A stretch of 64,000 bases of DNA from Thalassolituus maritimus. Its GTDB lineage: Bacteria; Pseudomonadota; Gammaproteobacteria; Pseudomonadales; Oceanobacteraceae. How positions within the stretch are numbered: position 1 is the first letter of the stretch; each line of letters opens with the position of its first letter. Where the stretch lies: assembly GCA_913019975.1 (NCBI GenBank), contig CAJWBH010000014.1, positions 61,526 to 125,525 on the forward strand. The letters run 5' to 3'. Under the pieces are notes generated by a model, which did no database searches, was not told the DNA's origin, and saw only the letters and a program-made list of their open reading frames with translations. The translations under genes were made by a program, and so were the position numbers. This document shows positions 10,015 through 18,248 of this stretch, piece after piece.

Positions 10015-10039
10015 GCGACAACAGAAGGCCTGTTGCCGC
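10015..10039. other. 10-bp hairpin between yggT and metX
   Basis: Inverted repeat GCGACAACAG / CTGTTGCCGC (one G-U pair) with a 5-nt loop. No T-run follows on either strand, so it is not a clear intrinsic terminator; it could be an RNA 3'-end stabiliser for yggT or part of the metX control region. The rest of the 199-bp gap shows nothing else I recognise. Confidence 0.35.
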
Positions 10040-10054
10040 GCAGAAAATTTTAGC

Positions 10055-10651
10055 TTATAGACCCATGATTAAGCCCGAAGGCACCTGCAGAACCTGTTTC
10101 AGTGGGTACAGAATCAGGATCTCAGCGAGCTGAATGCCAAGGATGACTACCAGTGGTGACAGATCAAGGCCACCCATGTCCGGCATGATCTTGCGTACCG
10201 GGCGGATAACCGGCTCAAGCAGCTGATTGATCAGGATCAGCGCCGGATTATACGACCCCGGAGCAACCCAGGAGGCGATCACCATGATCAGCATGCCCCA
10301 GAAATAGATACTGATGAGAAGCTTGATAATGCCCACCGCGGCCCAGCCGATCATGGCGACAAAGGGCATGCCTGTTCCGTAACCCGCGAGCATCAGAATC
10401 AGCGCCATGATGACGTACTGTATGGCCAGTGCGAGTACCAGTGACGCCATGTCGAGACCTCCAAGGCCGGGAATCACTCTGCGCAGTGGAATAAGCAGTG
10501 GATTGGTGAACTTCACAATCATCTGTGACAGGGGGTTATAGAAATCAGCGCGGACAAGTTGAAGCAGGAAGCGCAGCATAACGATCAGCAAGACAAGGCT
10601 TCCGATGGCGTTGACGAGCAGCAGACCCGCCTGTGTGAGTGGTGAACCCAT
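10055..10651 (-). CDS. YggT family integral membrane protein
   Basis: A 198-residue protein with two tandem YggT domains, each with two membrane spans. The repeat is visible as GLDMASLVLALAIQYV and GLDLSPLVVILGIQLAE, each preceded by LIPLRRVIPGLGG or VIRPVRKIMPDMGG. It is an inner-membrane protein of uncertain role; family members have been linked to osmotic tolerance and, in cyanobacteria and plants, to membrane-complex assembly. It sits downstream of proC and yggS in their usual order. Confidence 0.9.
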   Translation of the reverse strand: MGSPLTQAGLLLVNAIGSLVLLIVMLRFLLQLVRADFYNPLSQMIVKFTNPLLIPLRRVIPGLGGLDMASLVLALAIQYVIMALILMLAGYGTGMPFVAMIGWAAVGIIKLLISIYFWGMLIMVIASWVAPGSYNPALILINQLLEPVIRPVRKIMPDMGGLDLSPLVVILGIQLAEILILYPLKQVLQVPSGLIMGL

Positions 10652-10799
10652 GAATACTCCAGTTTAAATTGAGCGGCCTTTGGGCCGCACGGTACGATCT
10701 TGTTAACCCACTTGTTATCTCAAGTGCTTATATTCTCAAATACGTATTACCTCAGATGGGGACGCCTGAGAAAATTTCACCCCCCTGCTGAGTCAGGAT

Positions 10800-11621
10800 T
10801 CAGCCATTGCCCAGTTCGTCGCTGAGCTCAGCGGCTCTTCTTGCGGCGGCGTCCATGGCGGCTTTAACGAGATCGCGCAGGTGCGCGCCTTCGAACGTCG
10901 CGATTGCCTGTTCAGTGGTACCGCCCGGAGACGTTACCCGGCGACGTAATTCATCCGGGGCAACATCCGAACTGCTCGCCATTTTTCCTGCGCCCAGCGC
11001 CGTCTGTAAGGTCAGACGACGTGCGGTTTCTTCGCTCAGCCCGAGTTTGATACCGGCATCGATCATGGATTCCATCAGCAGGAAGTAGTAAGCCGGGCCA
11101 CTGCCAGACAACGCCGTGACCGCGTCAATTTCAGCTTCGGTCTGTACCCACATAGCCAGGCCTGTGGCGCCGAGCAAGGTATCCGTCAGATTACGCTGGT
11201 CCAGCGACACTTCTTCACTGGCAAACAACCCGGTAGCGCCGAAACCTGTCAGCGCAGGCGTGTTCGGCATTGCGCGTACGACGGCTGTACATCCACTCCA
11301 TTCTTTAAGCGTTGGAAGACTGATACCCGCTGCAACAGAAATAAGTAGCGGCTGGCGGGTGTTCAGCGTGGCCTGCAGCGGTTCCAGTACGGCTTTCATC
11401 ATCTGTGGCTTTACTGCAAGGATAACCACGGTCGCGCTGCTGATAGCGTCGAGATTGGACTCATGGGTCACAATGCCAAAATCGCGGGTGAGGCGTTCCC
11501 GTTGCTCTGCGCCTGGGTCACTGACGTGAATCAGATCCGGGCTGACTGCACCCTCTCTGATCAGGCCGCCGATGATGCTGGTGGCCATATTGCCACCGCC
11601 GATGAATGCTATCTGTGTCAT
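10800..11621 (-). CDS. proC: Pyrroline-5-carboxylate reductase
   Basis: Catalyses the NAD(P)H-dependent last step of proline synthesis. The start is placed at the ATG at 11621, giving 273 residues that open MTQIAFIGGGNMATSIIGG, the Rossmann GxGxxA-type motif at once; a 37-residue longer frame is rejected because it lacks homology and runs back into the yggS coding sequence. The C-terminal domain has ALSGSGPAYYFLLME and RRRVTSPGGTTEQAI, the conserved P5CR signature. It follows yggS by 25 bp. Confidence 0.96.
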   Translation of the reverse strand: MTQIAFIGGGNMATSIIGGLIREGAVSPDLIHVSDPGAEQRERLTRDFGIVTHESNLDAISSATVVILAVKPQMMKAVLEPLQATLNTRQPLLISVAAGISLPTLKEWSGCTAVVRAMPNTPALTGFGATGLFASEEVSLDQRNLTDTLLGATGLAMWVQTEAEIDAVTALSGSGPAYYFLLMESMIDAGIKLGLSEETARRLTLQTALGAGKMASSSDVAPDELRRRVTSPGGTTEQAIATFEGAHLRDLVKAAMDAAARRAAELSDELGNG

Positions 11622-11646
11622 TGTTGGTTCCTGCTTCTGAATACCT

Positions 11647-12348
11647 TCACTGAGCGCCCGGGATGTCCCGCGCTCCGAATATGTCTGTGCCGATACGAAC
11701 TTCCGTTGATCCACATGCAATCGCGAGTTCAAGATCGGACGACATGCCCATCGACAGCGTGTCTGCGTCCGGGCATAGTTCCTTTAATTCCTGCCACAGC
11801 CTATGCATTTTGAGGAACTGATCTCGCAGTCGCTCCTCATCGCTGGTTGCTTCCGGGATACACATCAATCCCCGAACTTTCAGTCTAGGCAAGGATAGGA
11901 GATTCTGCGCAAAACTCGCGACGCTGTCTGTCGCGATGCCACTCTTCTGCTCTTCGTTACTGATGTTGACCTGGATAAGTACGTTCAGCGGCGGCAGATC
12001 GTCAGGGCGCTGTTCATTCAGGCGGCGGGCGATCTTTTCACGATCCAGCGTTTCCAGCCAATGAAAGTACTCGGCGACCGGGCGTGTTTTGTTTGATTGC
12101 AGCGGGCCGATAAAATGCCACTCGATGTCGGTCAGCTCCGACAAGGCTTCAATCTTGTCGAGCCCATCCTGCAGGTAATTCTCACCGAAGGCTCGCTGAC
12201 CCAGTTCATAACAGGTGCGCACCATGCTCGCGGGTTTAGTTTTACTCACCGCCAGCAGGCGAATGCTTTCAGGCTCGCGTGAAGCGTTTGCACAGGCCGC
12301 GTTAAGACGCTCACGGACCCGTTGATAGTTCTGTTCGACAGTAGACAT
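11647..12348 (-). CDS. yggS: YggS family PLP homeostasis protein
   Basis: Alanine-racemase-fold protein that binds pyridoxal phosphate and buffers it; it has no known catalytic activity. The start is set to the ATG at 12348 (MSTVEQNYQRVRE), giving 233 residues, the usual length, and discarding 18 non-conserved residues of a longer frame. Seen: the PLP lysine in LLAVSKTKPA near 32-41, GENYLQDGLDK, EWHFIGPLQSNKTR, and the phosphate-binding LSMGMSSDLELAI near the C-terminus. It heads the yggS-proC-yggT group and is divergent from pilT. Confidence 0.95.
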   Translation of the reverse strand: MSTVEQNYQRVRERLNAACANASREPESIRLLAVSKTKPASMVRTCYELGQRAFGENYLQDGLDKIEALSELTDIEWHFIGPLQSNKTRPVAEYFHWLETLDREKIARRLNEQRPDDLPPLNVLIQVNISNEEQKSGIATDSVASFAQNLLSLPRLKVRGLMCIPEATSDEERLRDQFLKMHRLWQELKELCPDADTLSMGMSSDLELAIACGSTEVRIGTDIFGARDIPGAQ

Positions 12349-12438
12349 TACGCTTGCTTGGTTTAGGATTAACTTGATTGTTGCTGTAGTGACGCTGTTC
12401 ATAGAAATTTGTTCAACAGCGATTACATTACATCATAC

Positions 12439-12473
12439 ACCAGTCGAGGGATTGACCGCTTCATCCGACTGGT
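12439..12473. promoter_or_regulatory. Dyad in the yggS/pilT divergent intergenic region
   Basis: Perfect 8-bp arms ACCAGTCG / CGACTGGT separated by 19 bp, in the 204-bp gap between divergent yggS and pilT. It could be an operator or an mRNA hairpin. No clear promoter hexamers are assigned around it. Confidence 0.25.
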
Positions 12474-12552
12474 CGCATCACTAATATTTTGGCATTTATA
12501 GGGCTGTCTGGCTGAGCTGGCGCATCTGGCCCGAGATCATAGAGAGGATCAC

Positions 12553-13587
12553 ATGGATATTACCGAGTTATTGGCCTTTAGCGCGAAGCAGGGGGCCTCT
12601 GACCTCCACCTGTCGGCAGATATGCCTCCTATGATCCGTGTCGATGGTGATGTCCGCCGTATTAATTTACCAGCGCTGAGTCACAAAGAAGTGCACGCCC
12701 TTGTGTACGACATTATGAACGACAAGCAGCGAAAAGATTTCGAAGAATTTCTGGAAACTGACTTCTCATTCGAAGTGCCTGGTGTTGCCCGCTTCCGTGT
12801 GAATGCCTTTAACCACAACCGCGGTGCGGGCGCCGTGTTCCGTACCATTCCGTCAAAAGTCGTGACTATGGATCAGCTGGGCATGGGGCAGGTGTTTAAA
12901 GATCTCGCCATGATCAGTCGTGGCATTGTGCTTGTGACCGGCCCAACCGGTTCAGGTAAATCAACCACACTGGCGGCCATGGTCGATTACATCAATGAGA
13001 CCAAGTTCGACCATATCCTCACCGTTGAAGACCCAATCGAATTTGTTCACGAATCGAAAAAGAGTCTGATTAACCAGCGTGAAGTGCATCGCGATACGCT
13101 GGGCTTTAATGAAGCGCTACGCTCAGCGCTGCGTGAAGACCCTGACGTGATTCTCGTGGGCGAGCTGCGTGACCTCGAAACCATTCGTCTGGCGTTGACC
13201 GCTGCAGAAACAGGCCACGTTGTGTTTGGTACTCTGCACACCAGCTCCGCGGCGAAAACCATTGACCGTATTGTCGATGTATTCCCTGCGGAAGAAAAAT
13301 CCATGGTGCGTTCGATGTTGTCTGAGTCGCTGCAGGGCGTTGTATCTCAGGCGCTGCTGAAAAAGAACGGTGGCGGCCGGATTGCAGCCCATGAGATTAT
13401 GGTTGGTACGGCGGCGATTCGTAACCTGATTCGTGAAGACAAGGTTGCGCAGATGTACTCTGCCATTCAGACTGGGGCAGCGCATGGAATGCAGACCATG
13501 GATCAATGTTTGCAAAGCCTGGTCAGCAAAGGCCTGATCAGTCGTGAAATCGCCCGTGAAAAGGCAAAAATGCCAGAAAACTTCTGA
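12553..13587 (+). CDS. pilT: Type IV pilus retraction ATPase PilT
   Basis: Hexameric cytoplasmic ATPase that powers pilus retraction and twitching motility. At 344 residues it has full length, opening MDITELLAFSAKQGASDLHL. Walker A is GPTGSGKST at 130-138; the Asp box and Walker B lie in ILTVEDPIEF near 155-164 and LREDPDVILVGELRD near 195-209; the His box follows in GHVVFGTLHT. The C-terminal AIRNLIREDKVAQ matches the retraction motif region of PilT. The ATG follows AGAGAGGATCAC. It is followed by pilU after 11 bp. Confidence 0.97.
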   Translation: MDITELLAFSAKQGASDLHLSADMPPMIRVDGDVRRINLPALSHKEVHALVYDIMNDKQRKDFEEFLETDFSFEVPGVARFRVNAFNHNRGAGAVFRTIPSKVVTMDQLGMGQVFKDLAMISRGIVLVTGPTGSGKSTTLAAMVDYINETKFDHILTVEDPIEFVHESKKSLINQREVHRDTLGFNEALRSALREDPDVILVGELRDLETIRLALTAAETGHVVFGTLHTSSAAKTIDRIVDVFPAEEKSMVRSMLSESLQGVVSQALLKKNGGGRIAAHEIMVGTAAIRNLIREDKVAQMYSAIQTGAAHGMQTMDQCLQSLVSKGLISREIAREKAKMPENF

Positions 13588-13598
13588 GGTAGCTGATT

Positions 13599-14714
13599 GT
13601 GTCAATGGATAAGTTTCTGCGGTTAATGGTTGAAAAGACCGCGTCAGATCTCTTCATTACGGCCGGTGTTCCACCGTCCATGAAGGTCCATGGCAAGCTG
13701 GTTCCTCTCAATAAAACTGTCCTCAGTGCTGAGCAGGCGAAAGAAATCGTCTACGGCCTCATGAATGACAGACAGCAGGCTGAGTTTGAAGAACGGAAAG
13801 AACTGAACTTCGCGATCAATGCGACGGGGATTGGTCGTTTCCGTGCCAGTGCCTTCTTCCAGCGCAATGTCGCTGGGATGGTGCTACGTCGGATTGAAAC
13901 GCGAATTCCGAACATTGATCAGCTCGGCTTACCTGAAGTTATTAAAGAATTATCGCTCGCTAAACGCGGCCTGGTGCTGTTTGTGGGGGCAACGGGGGCG
14001 GGTAAATCGACCTCGCTGGCGTCGATGATTGGCTACCGTAACCGCAACAGTAAGGGTCATATTCTCAGCATCGAGGACCCGATCGAATTTATCCATCAGC
14101 ATGAAACCTGCATCGTTACTCAGCGTGAAGTCGGCTTGGATACCGACAGCTATGAAATTGCGCTGAAGAACTGCCTGCGTCAGGCACCGGACGTGATCAT
14201 GATCGGTGAGGTACGTTCTGCTGAAACGATGGAACACGCGATTACCTTTGCTGAAACAGGCCACCTGTGTCTTGCCACTCTGCACAGTAATAACGCGAAC
14301 CAAGCGCTTGATCGCATCATTCACTTTTTCCCACCGGAGAGACATTCGCAGATCTGGATGGACCTCTCTCTGAACCTGAAAGCGATCGTGGCGCAGCAGT
14401 TAATCCCGACGCCTGATGGTCGTGGTCGTCGTGCTGTTGTCGAGGTCTTACTGAATACACCTCTGGTGTCGGACCTGATCCGTAAAGGCGATGTGCACGA
14501 GCTGAAGAGCCTGATGGCACGCTCGACAGAATTGGGTATGCAGACCTTTGACCAGGCGCTGTACGCACTCTACGAGCAGAGTGAGATTACCTATGAAGAC
14601 GCGATCGCCCATGCTGATTCGCCGAACGATCTGCGCCTGATGATTAAACTGGGTAATGAAACCAACGCCGACCGATTAGAAGGTGCGACGCGCAATCTGC
14701 GTCTGCAGGACTGA
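13599..14714 (+). CDS. pilU: Type IV pilus retraction ATPase accessory PilU
   Basis: PilT paralogue that assists retraction under load. 371 residues, opening M(SM)DKFLRLMVEKTASDLFITAG, which is close to known PilU N-termini. Walker A is GATGAGKST at 130-138 and the Walker B region is APDVIMIGEVRS. A GTG at 13599 is chosen because GAGGT lies 8 bp before it; an ATG at 13605 is an alternative. The coding end nearly meets moaE on the opposite strand (14 bp apart). Confidence 0.95.
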   Translation: MSMDKFLRLMVEKTASDLFITAGVPPSMKVHGKLVPLNKTVLSAEQAKEIVYGLMNDRQQAEFEERKELNFAINATGIGRFRASAFFQRNVAGMVLRRIETRIPNIDQLGLPEVIKELSLAKRGLVLFVGATGAGKSTSLASMIGYRNRNSKGHILSIEDPIEFIHQHETCIVTQREVGLDTDSYEIALKNCLRQAPDVIMIGEVRSAETMEHAITFAETGHLCLATLHSNNANQALDRIIHFFPPERHSQIWMDLSLNLKAIVAQQLIPTPDGRGRRAVVEVLLNTPLVSDLIRKGDVHELKSLMARSTELGMQTFDQALYALYEQSEITYEDAIAHADSPNDLRLMIKLGNETNADRLEGATRNLRLQD

Positions 14715-14728
14715 TCCAATATGTGATT

Positions 14729-15214
14729 TCAGTCCGGGTTGCTCCAGCGCGCCCGGGCTGCCTGATCCTTTTCTCTTGCCTCAACCCAGTGCTCACCAGA
14801 TCGGGTGATTTCTTTTTTCCAGAAAGGCGCTTCAGTCTTCAGGTAATCCATGATGTAGCGGGCAGCTTCGAAAGCAGCTTCTCTGTGCGCGCTGCTGACA
14901 CCAACAAACACAATCTGATCTTCAACGGCCAGTGAGCCGATTCGGTGGATGACACTGATACGTTGAATGTCCCAGCGCTGCTGGGCTTGTTCTATGATGC
15001 GTTTTAATGATTTCTCTGTCATGCCGGGGTAGTGCTCTAAAAAGAGCCCGGTGACATCAGGTTGCTCACTGAACTCGCGGACACGTCCGGTAAAGGTGAC
15101 GACAGCCCCGATTTCTGGGGCTTGATTGCTCAAAAAATGATTTTCTTTTTCTATCGAAAAATCACTTTCCTGAATGGATATTTTAATGTTTTCAGTAGGT
15201 GTCTTGTTGCTCAT
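14729..15214 (-). CDS. moaE: Molybdopterin synthase catalytic subunit
   Basis: Large subunit that, with thiocarboxylated MoaD, inserts sulfur into precursor Z to make molybdopterin. The start is the ATG at 15214, one base after the moaD stop, giving 161 residues; a frame beginning inside moaD is rejected. Conserved segments are GAVVTFTGRVREF, LEHYPGMTEKSL, RIGSLAVEDQIVFVGVSSAHR and the active-site region APFWKKE. The first ~30 codons are AT-rich compared with the rest of the gene, continuing the composition seen in moaD. Confidence 0.95.
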   Translation of the reverse strand: MSNKTPTENIKISIQESDFSIEKENHFLSNQAPEIGAVVTFTGRVREFSEQPDVTGLFLEHYPGMTEKSLKRIIEQAQQRWDIQRISVIHRIGSLAVEDQIVFVGVSSAHREAAFEAARYIMDYLKTEAPFWKKEITRSGEHWVEAREKDQAARARWSNPD

Positions 15215-15215
15215 T

Positions 15216-15464
15216 CTAGCCTCCTGTGACTGGAGGGAAAAAAGCAACTTCATCATTACTCTCTACACATTTTTTATCATCAGATAATTCCTGATTTACT
15301 GCGCATATCGAATAGTCGATGTTGAACAAATATTTGTGACTGTTAAATTCAGAAATCAATGAATTTCTGATTTCAGAAACGCTGCAGGGTGTTTCTATAT
15401 CCAGATCAAAAAAATTAAGAGAAAGTTCTTCTTTAATTTTTGCAAAAAAGTATATGCGCACCAT
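15216..15464 (-). CDS. moaD: Molybdopterin synthase sulfur-carrier subunit
   Basis: Ubiquitin-fold sulfur carrier of 82 residues ending in the required C-terminal Gly-Gly (FFPPVTGG), which is adenylated and thiocarboxylated. The N-terminus [14 protein letters not shown] is typical. Its start overlaps the moaC stop (ATGA). The gene is strikingly AT-rich: I count about 31% GC over 15241-15460, against roughly half in neighbouring genes, with many Asn, Lys, Ile and Phe codons ending in A or T. The gene is intact, so this reflects divergence or a foreign allele, not decay. Confidence 0.93.
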   Translation of the reverse strand: MVRIYFFAKIKEELSLNFFDLDIETPCSVSEIRNSLISEFNSHKYLFNIDYSICAVNQELSDDKKCVESNDEVAFFPPVTGG

Positions 15465-15943
15465 CAGAATCTCTCCCAGCGACCGGTCTTTCCGCCTGAT
15501 TTTTCAAGTACTTTTATGCCTTCGATGATCATCCCGGGGTCGACGGCTTTACACATATCAAATAGGGTCAATGTTGCAACTGAAACCGCAGTGAGTGCTT
15601 CCATTTCAACGCCGGTCTGCCCTGTTAGCCGGCAAAGACTATGGACCCGTATTCGCGAGTTATCTGGCTCTACGTCAAACTCCACAGCCACTTTGCTGAG
15701 CATCAATGGGTGGCATAACGGGATAAGCTGACTGGTCTGCTTTGCTGCTTGAATGCCTGCGATACGCGCTACGCCAAACACGTCGCCTTTGTGATGATTA
15801 CCCTCGACGATAGCCTGCAACGTGGACGGCTGCATGGTGACATAGCCCTCTGCTCTGGCTTCGCGAACGGTGGGTTCTTTGCCCGATACATCGACCATAG
15901 AAGCCTCTCCGCGGGCGTTGACGTGGGAGAACTCAGTCATCAT
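15464..15943 (-). CDS. moaC: Cyclic pyranopterin monophosphate synthase
   Basis: Converts the MoaA product 3',8-cyclo-dihydro-GTP to cyclic pyranopterin monophosphate. 159 residues with the family motifs [19 protein letters not shown] (substrate loop), [18 protein letters not shown] and [19 protein letters not shown]-type sequence, then [10 protein letters not shown]. The start at 15943 overlaps the end of moaB by 11 bp; the second Met codon at 15940 is equally possible. Base composition here is ordinary for the window, unlike its two neighbours. Confidence 0.96.
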   Translation of the reverse strand: MMTEFSHVNARGEASMVDVSGKEPTVREARAEGYVTMQPSTLQAIVEGNHHKGDVFGVARIAGIQAAKQTSQLIPLCHPLMLSKVAVEFDVEPDNSRIRVHSLCRLTGQTGVEMEALTAVSVATLTLFDMCKAVDPGMIIEGIKVLEKSGGKTGRWERF

Positions 15944-16466
15944 TGGTTACCTTTTTCAGACGCATGGCGAAGTTGCACGGCTTGTGGCGGCTATCAAGTT
16001 GCTGGCAAATGATTTGCTCCCAGGCCTGACGGCAGGCGTTCGTTGAGCCTGGCACGCAGAAGATCAGAGTGTCATTGGCTAAACCGGCCGTTGCCCGGCT
16101 CTGAATGGTCGAGGTGCCGATGGTTTCGTAGGAAAGCTGGCGGAACAGTTCTCCAAATCCGTCGATCTTTTTATCGAAGAGAGGTTCTGCGGCTTCGGGT
16201 GTCGAATCCCGCTCGGTGAAGCCTGTACCTCCCGTGACGATAATGACTTGTGTACAGTCGTCGGCGATCCATTTGGAAAGCGATTCGCGAATTTTATAAA
16301 TGTTGTCGACAACGATTTTTTTCTCAATAGAGTTGTGTCCTGAACTCTTGATTGAATCGACTAAAAAATCACCGCTTTTATCATTTTCTTCTGTTCTTGA
16401 ATCAGACACTGTGAGTACAGAAATATTAAGACGTATAAAATCATCGTTGAACATTTTTACCATCAT
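15933..16466 (-). CDS. moaB: Molybdenum cofactor biosynthesis protein B
   Basis: MoaB/MogA-fold protein, 177 residues, with [18 protein letters not shown] near the start, [18 protein letters not shown] in the middle and [15 protein letters not shown] near the end, all expected of the molybdopterin-binding fold. MoaB is usually dispensable or acts in adenylation in some lineages. The first ATG at 16466 directly follows the mobA stop; an internal Met at 16454 is an alternative start. The 5' third is AT-rich (about 33% GC over 16321-16680 together with the mobA end), the 3' part is not. Confidence 0.92.
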   Translation of the reverse strand: MMVKMFNDDFIRLNISVLTVSDSRTEENDKSGDFLVDSIKSSGHNSIEKKIVVDNIYKIRESLSKWIADDCTQVIIVTGGTGFTERDSTPEAAEPLFDKKIDGFGELFRQLSYETIGTSTIQSRATAGLANDTLIFCVPGSTNACRQAWEQIICQQLDSRHKPCNFAMRLKKVTNDD

Positions 16467-17054
16467 TTAATTCCTATAATTATTTAGTATATCGCATGCA
16501 TCATCCCAGGATTCTGGTGTGTTGCAGCTCTTGAGTTCGATTGTATTTTCTGAAGATATAAAATCGCATTTTATATTTTTCAGAAAAAACCTAATTGAGG
16601 GGTTTTGGTCACTCGATAATATATTTTCGGCGACTTTTTTTGCTTGTTCCAGATTGCGAATGATCATTGGGAAAAAGCTCTGGTCAAATGCAGTTGATTG
16701 ACTACTTTTAAGCAGGCGGGAGAATACACCGCACTTCAGCAGAGGCATGTCGCACGGAACAACGATCAGGGAGTCTGTGTCTGGCTTGCAATGAGCAAAG
16801 GCTGAGTGAATGCCTGCAAGAGGCCCTTTTTCAGGGTAGACATCCTCGACACTTTTCAGTCCGCTCAAACCGGCACCACTGACCAAAATATCTTCGATGC
16901 CAGCTTCTCTCAGGCAATCGGCGGTAAATGACAGCTGCGAGCGGCCGTCAGGCCGAATCAGCTGCGCTTTGTCGCGTCCCATCCGCTCTGACTTTCCACC
17001 TGCAAGGATAACGGCGGTAATCTGCTCGCTGGCTGCAGTTGCTATTTGTTTCAT
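16467..17054 (-). CDS. mobA: Molybdenum cofactor guanylyltransferase
   Basis: Transfers GMP from GTP to molybdopterin to give the MGD cofactor used by enzymes such as nitrate and DMSO reductases. 195 residues; nucleotide-binding motif ILAGGKSERMGRDKAQL near 16-32, PLAGIHSAF near 78-86 and the metal-binding VVPCDMPLL near 98-106. The 3' half of the gene (minus-strand direction) changes abruptly to AT-rich sequence while the 5' half is normal. A 12-bp repeat array lies between it and moaA. Confidence 0.92.
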   Translation of the reverse strand: MKQIATAASEQITAVILAGGKSERMGRDKAQLIRPDGRSQLSFTADCLREAGIEDILVSGAGLSGLKSVEDVYPEKGPLAGIHSAFAHCKPDTDSLIVVPCDMPLLKCGVFSRLLKSSQSTAFDQSFFPMIIRNLEQAKKVAENILSSDQNPSIRFFLKNIKCDFISSENTIELKSCNTPESWDDACDILNNYRN

Positions 17055-17069
17055 TTGTGGGCCCTCAGC

Positions 17070-17129
17070 TTAACTGGCAATTCAGCCACCAATTTAACCG
17101 CCAACTTAGCCATCAACTTAGCCGCCAAT
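17070..17129 (-). repeat. Five 12-bp tandem repeats spanning the moaA stop codon
   Basis: Read on the minus strand the units are ATTGGCGGCTAA (the last three codons and stop of moaA), GTTGATGGCTAA, GTTGGCGGTTAA, ATTGGTGGCTGA and ATTGCCAGTTAA. All stay in the moaA frame, every unit ends in a stop codon, and the first four end in a Gly codon before it. A weaker sixth unit may run into the mobA ribosome-binding region. Confidence 0.9.
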
Positions 17130-18095
17130 GCCCGCGAAATGCGTTCGCACTCCGGTATCACCATCGTGCAAGGCATGTGTCGCTTTTTTCTCGTTCAGGC
17201 TCTCCTGAAGGAATGCGATGACGTCGGTGATTTGCTCGTCCCTGCCGAGCAGGTGACGGAAGTCGTAGCCCTTGTCACCAAAGAGACATAGATGAAGCTG
17301 TCCGTTCGCTGACACCCTGAGTCGGTTGCAGCTTGAGCAGAAGTCTTTACTGTAGGGCATGATCAGGCCGATGCGCCCGGCGTAGTCCGGGTGCCAGAAC
17401 TCCTGCGCGGGGCCATCGGTGAGTTTTCTCAGTACGGACTGCCAGCCAGAATCGAGCAATTGAGCTTTGATGCTGTCACCGCTGATATGGTTCTCTTCGA
17501 AGAACTCCTGATTGTCGCTGGTCTGCATCAATTCGATAAAGCGCAGTGACACCGGCGTTGTCCGGATCCAGTTCAGAAAGTGCGGTAGCTGGTCGGCATT
17601 GTGGCCGCGCATCAGCACGGCGTTTACTTTGATGTCGTTGAACCCCATCTCATGAGCCATCGCCAGTCCATCGAGCAGATCCTGAAGGCGGTCGTGACCC
17701 GTAATGGCTTTGAACTGTCGTGGGTCGAGACTATCGATACTGACATTAAGGCGTGTCAGGCCGGCATCAATCCAGTCAGGCAGGAAGGTCGGTAGCTTCC
17801 AGCCATTGGTGGTCAGTGCGATGTCGTCAATGCCGGATACGGCTGCAACTGTGCGGATAATCTCAGGGAGATCGCGGCGCACGGAGGGTTCTCCGCCGGT
17901 AATGCGGATCTTTCGGGTGCCCTGGCGGGCGAATGCGGTCACGACGCGACGTATCTCATCCACCGACAACGGGGGCGTGCTATCGCTGCACTGGTAGCCG
18001 TCTGGCAAACAGTAATTGCAGCTGAAATTGCACACGTCCGTCACCGACAGGCGCAGATAGTTAAAGCGCCGACCGTGATGGTCCTGCAATGTCAT
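17118..18095 (-). CDS. moaA: GTP 3',8-cyclase (radical SAM)
   Basis: First step of molybdenum cofactor synthesis: GTP to 3',8-cyclo-dihydro-GTP. 325 residues. The N-terminal [4Fe-4S] motif is at C22, C26 and C29 (VCNFSCNYCLP); the C-terminal cluster cysteines are in FCSSCNRLRVSANGQLHLC. The protein ends in the Gly-Gly needed by MoaA for activity, and the codons for that tail are the first unit of a 12-bp repeat array. It leads the minus-strand operon moaA-mobA-moaB-moaC-moaD-moaE and is preceded by a long structured leader. Confidence 0.96.
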   Translation of the reverse strand: MTLQDHHGRRFNYLRLSVTDVCNFSCNYCLPDGYQCSDSTPPLSVDEIRRVVTAFARQGTRKIRITGGEPSVRRDLPEIIRTVAAVSGIDDIALTTNGWKLPTFLPDWIDAGLTRLNVSIDSLDPRQFKAITGHDRLQDLLDGLAMAHEMGFNDIKVNAVLMRGHNADQLPHFLNWIRTTPVSLRFIELMQTSDNQEFFEENHISGDSIKAQLLDSGWQSVLRKLTDGPAQEFWHPDYAGRIGLIMPYSKDFCSSCNRLRVSANGQLHLCLFGDKGYDFRHLLGRDEQITDVIAFLQESLNEKKATHALHDGDTGVRTHFAGIGG

Positions 18096-18245
18096 GGGTA
18101 CACCTTTCCAAGCGCGGGAGGCCCGTCAGTTTCCCAACGAACCCGGCGAACCTGCAGAGCTGAGGCGGATTCCTCAGTCCGGGTCGCGGCCCGTCAACCA
18201 TATCCATGTGGGATGAAGGTTGCCGGGCTTCGGCGTAAATCTGGG
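18096..18245 (-). promoter_or_regulatory. Structured moaA leader, candidate Moco-type riboswitch
   Basis: The leader of about 150 nt upstream of moaA contains several local stems on the minus strand: GCCG-AAGCC-CGGC near its start, ATCC/GGAT, a perfect CTGAGG-AATCCG-CCTCAG hairpin (plus 18157-18174), and GGGA/TCCC close to the start codon. moaA leaders are the classic site of the molybdenum-cofactor riboswitch. I could not match the published consensus from memory, so class assignment is inference from position, length and folding potential. Confidence 0.45.
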
Positions 18246-18248
18246 ATC

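Noticed and set aside
10672-10688. Terminator between proC and yggT (GCGGCC/GGCCGC)
   Set aside because: A 6-bp hairpin without a T-run on either strand; probably not a terminator.
12491-12505. Sigma-54 promoter before pilT (TGGCATTTATAGGGC)
   Set aside because: GG and GC spacing fits but the TTGC element is missing; too weak compared with the urease site.
17070-17129. CRISPR-like array
   Set aside because: Units are 12 bp with no spacers and no cas genes; it is a plain tandem repeat over a stop codon.
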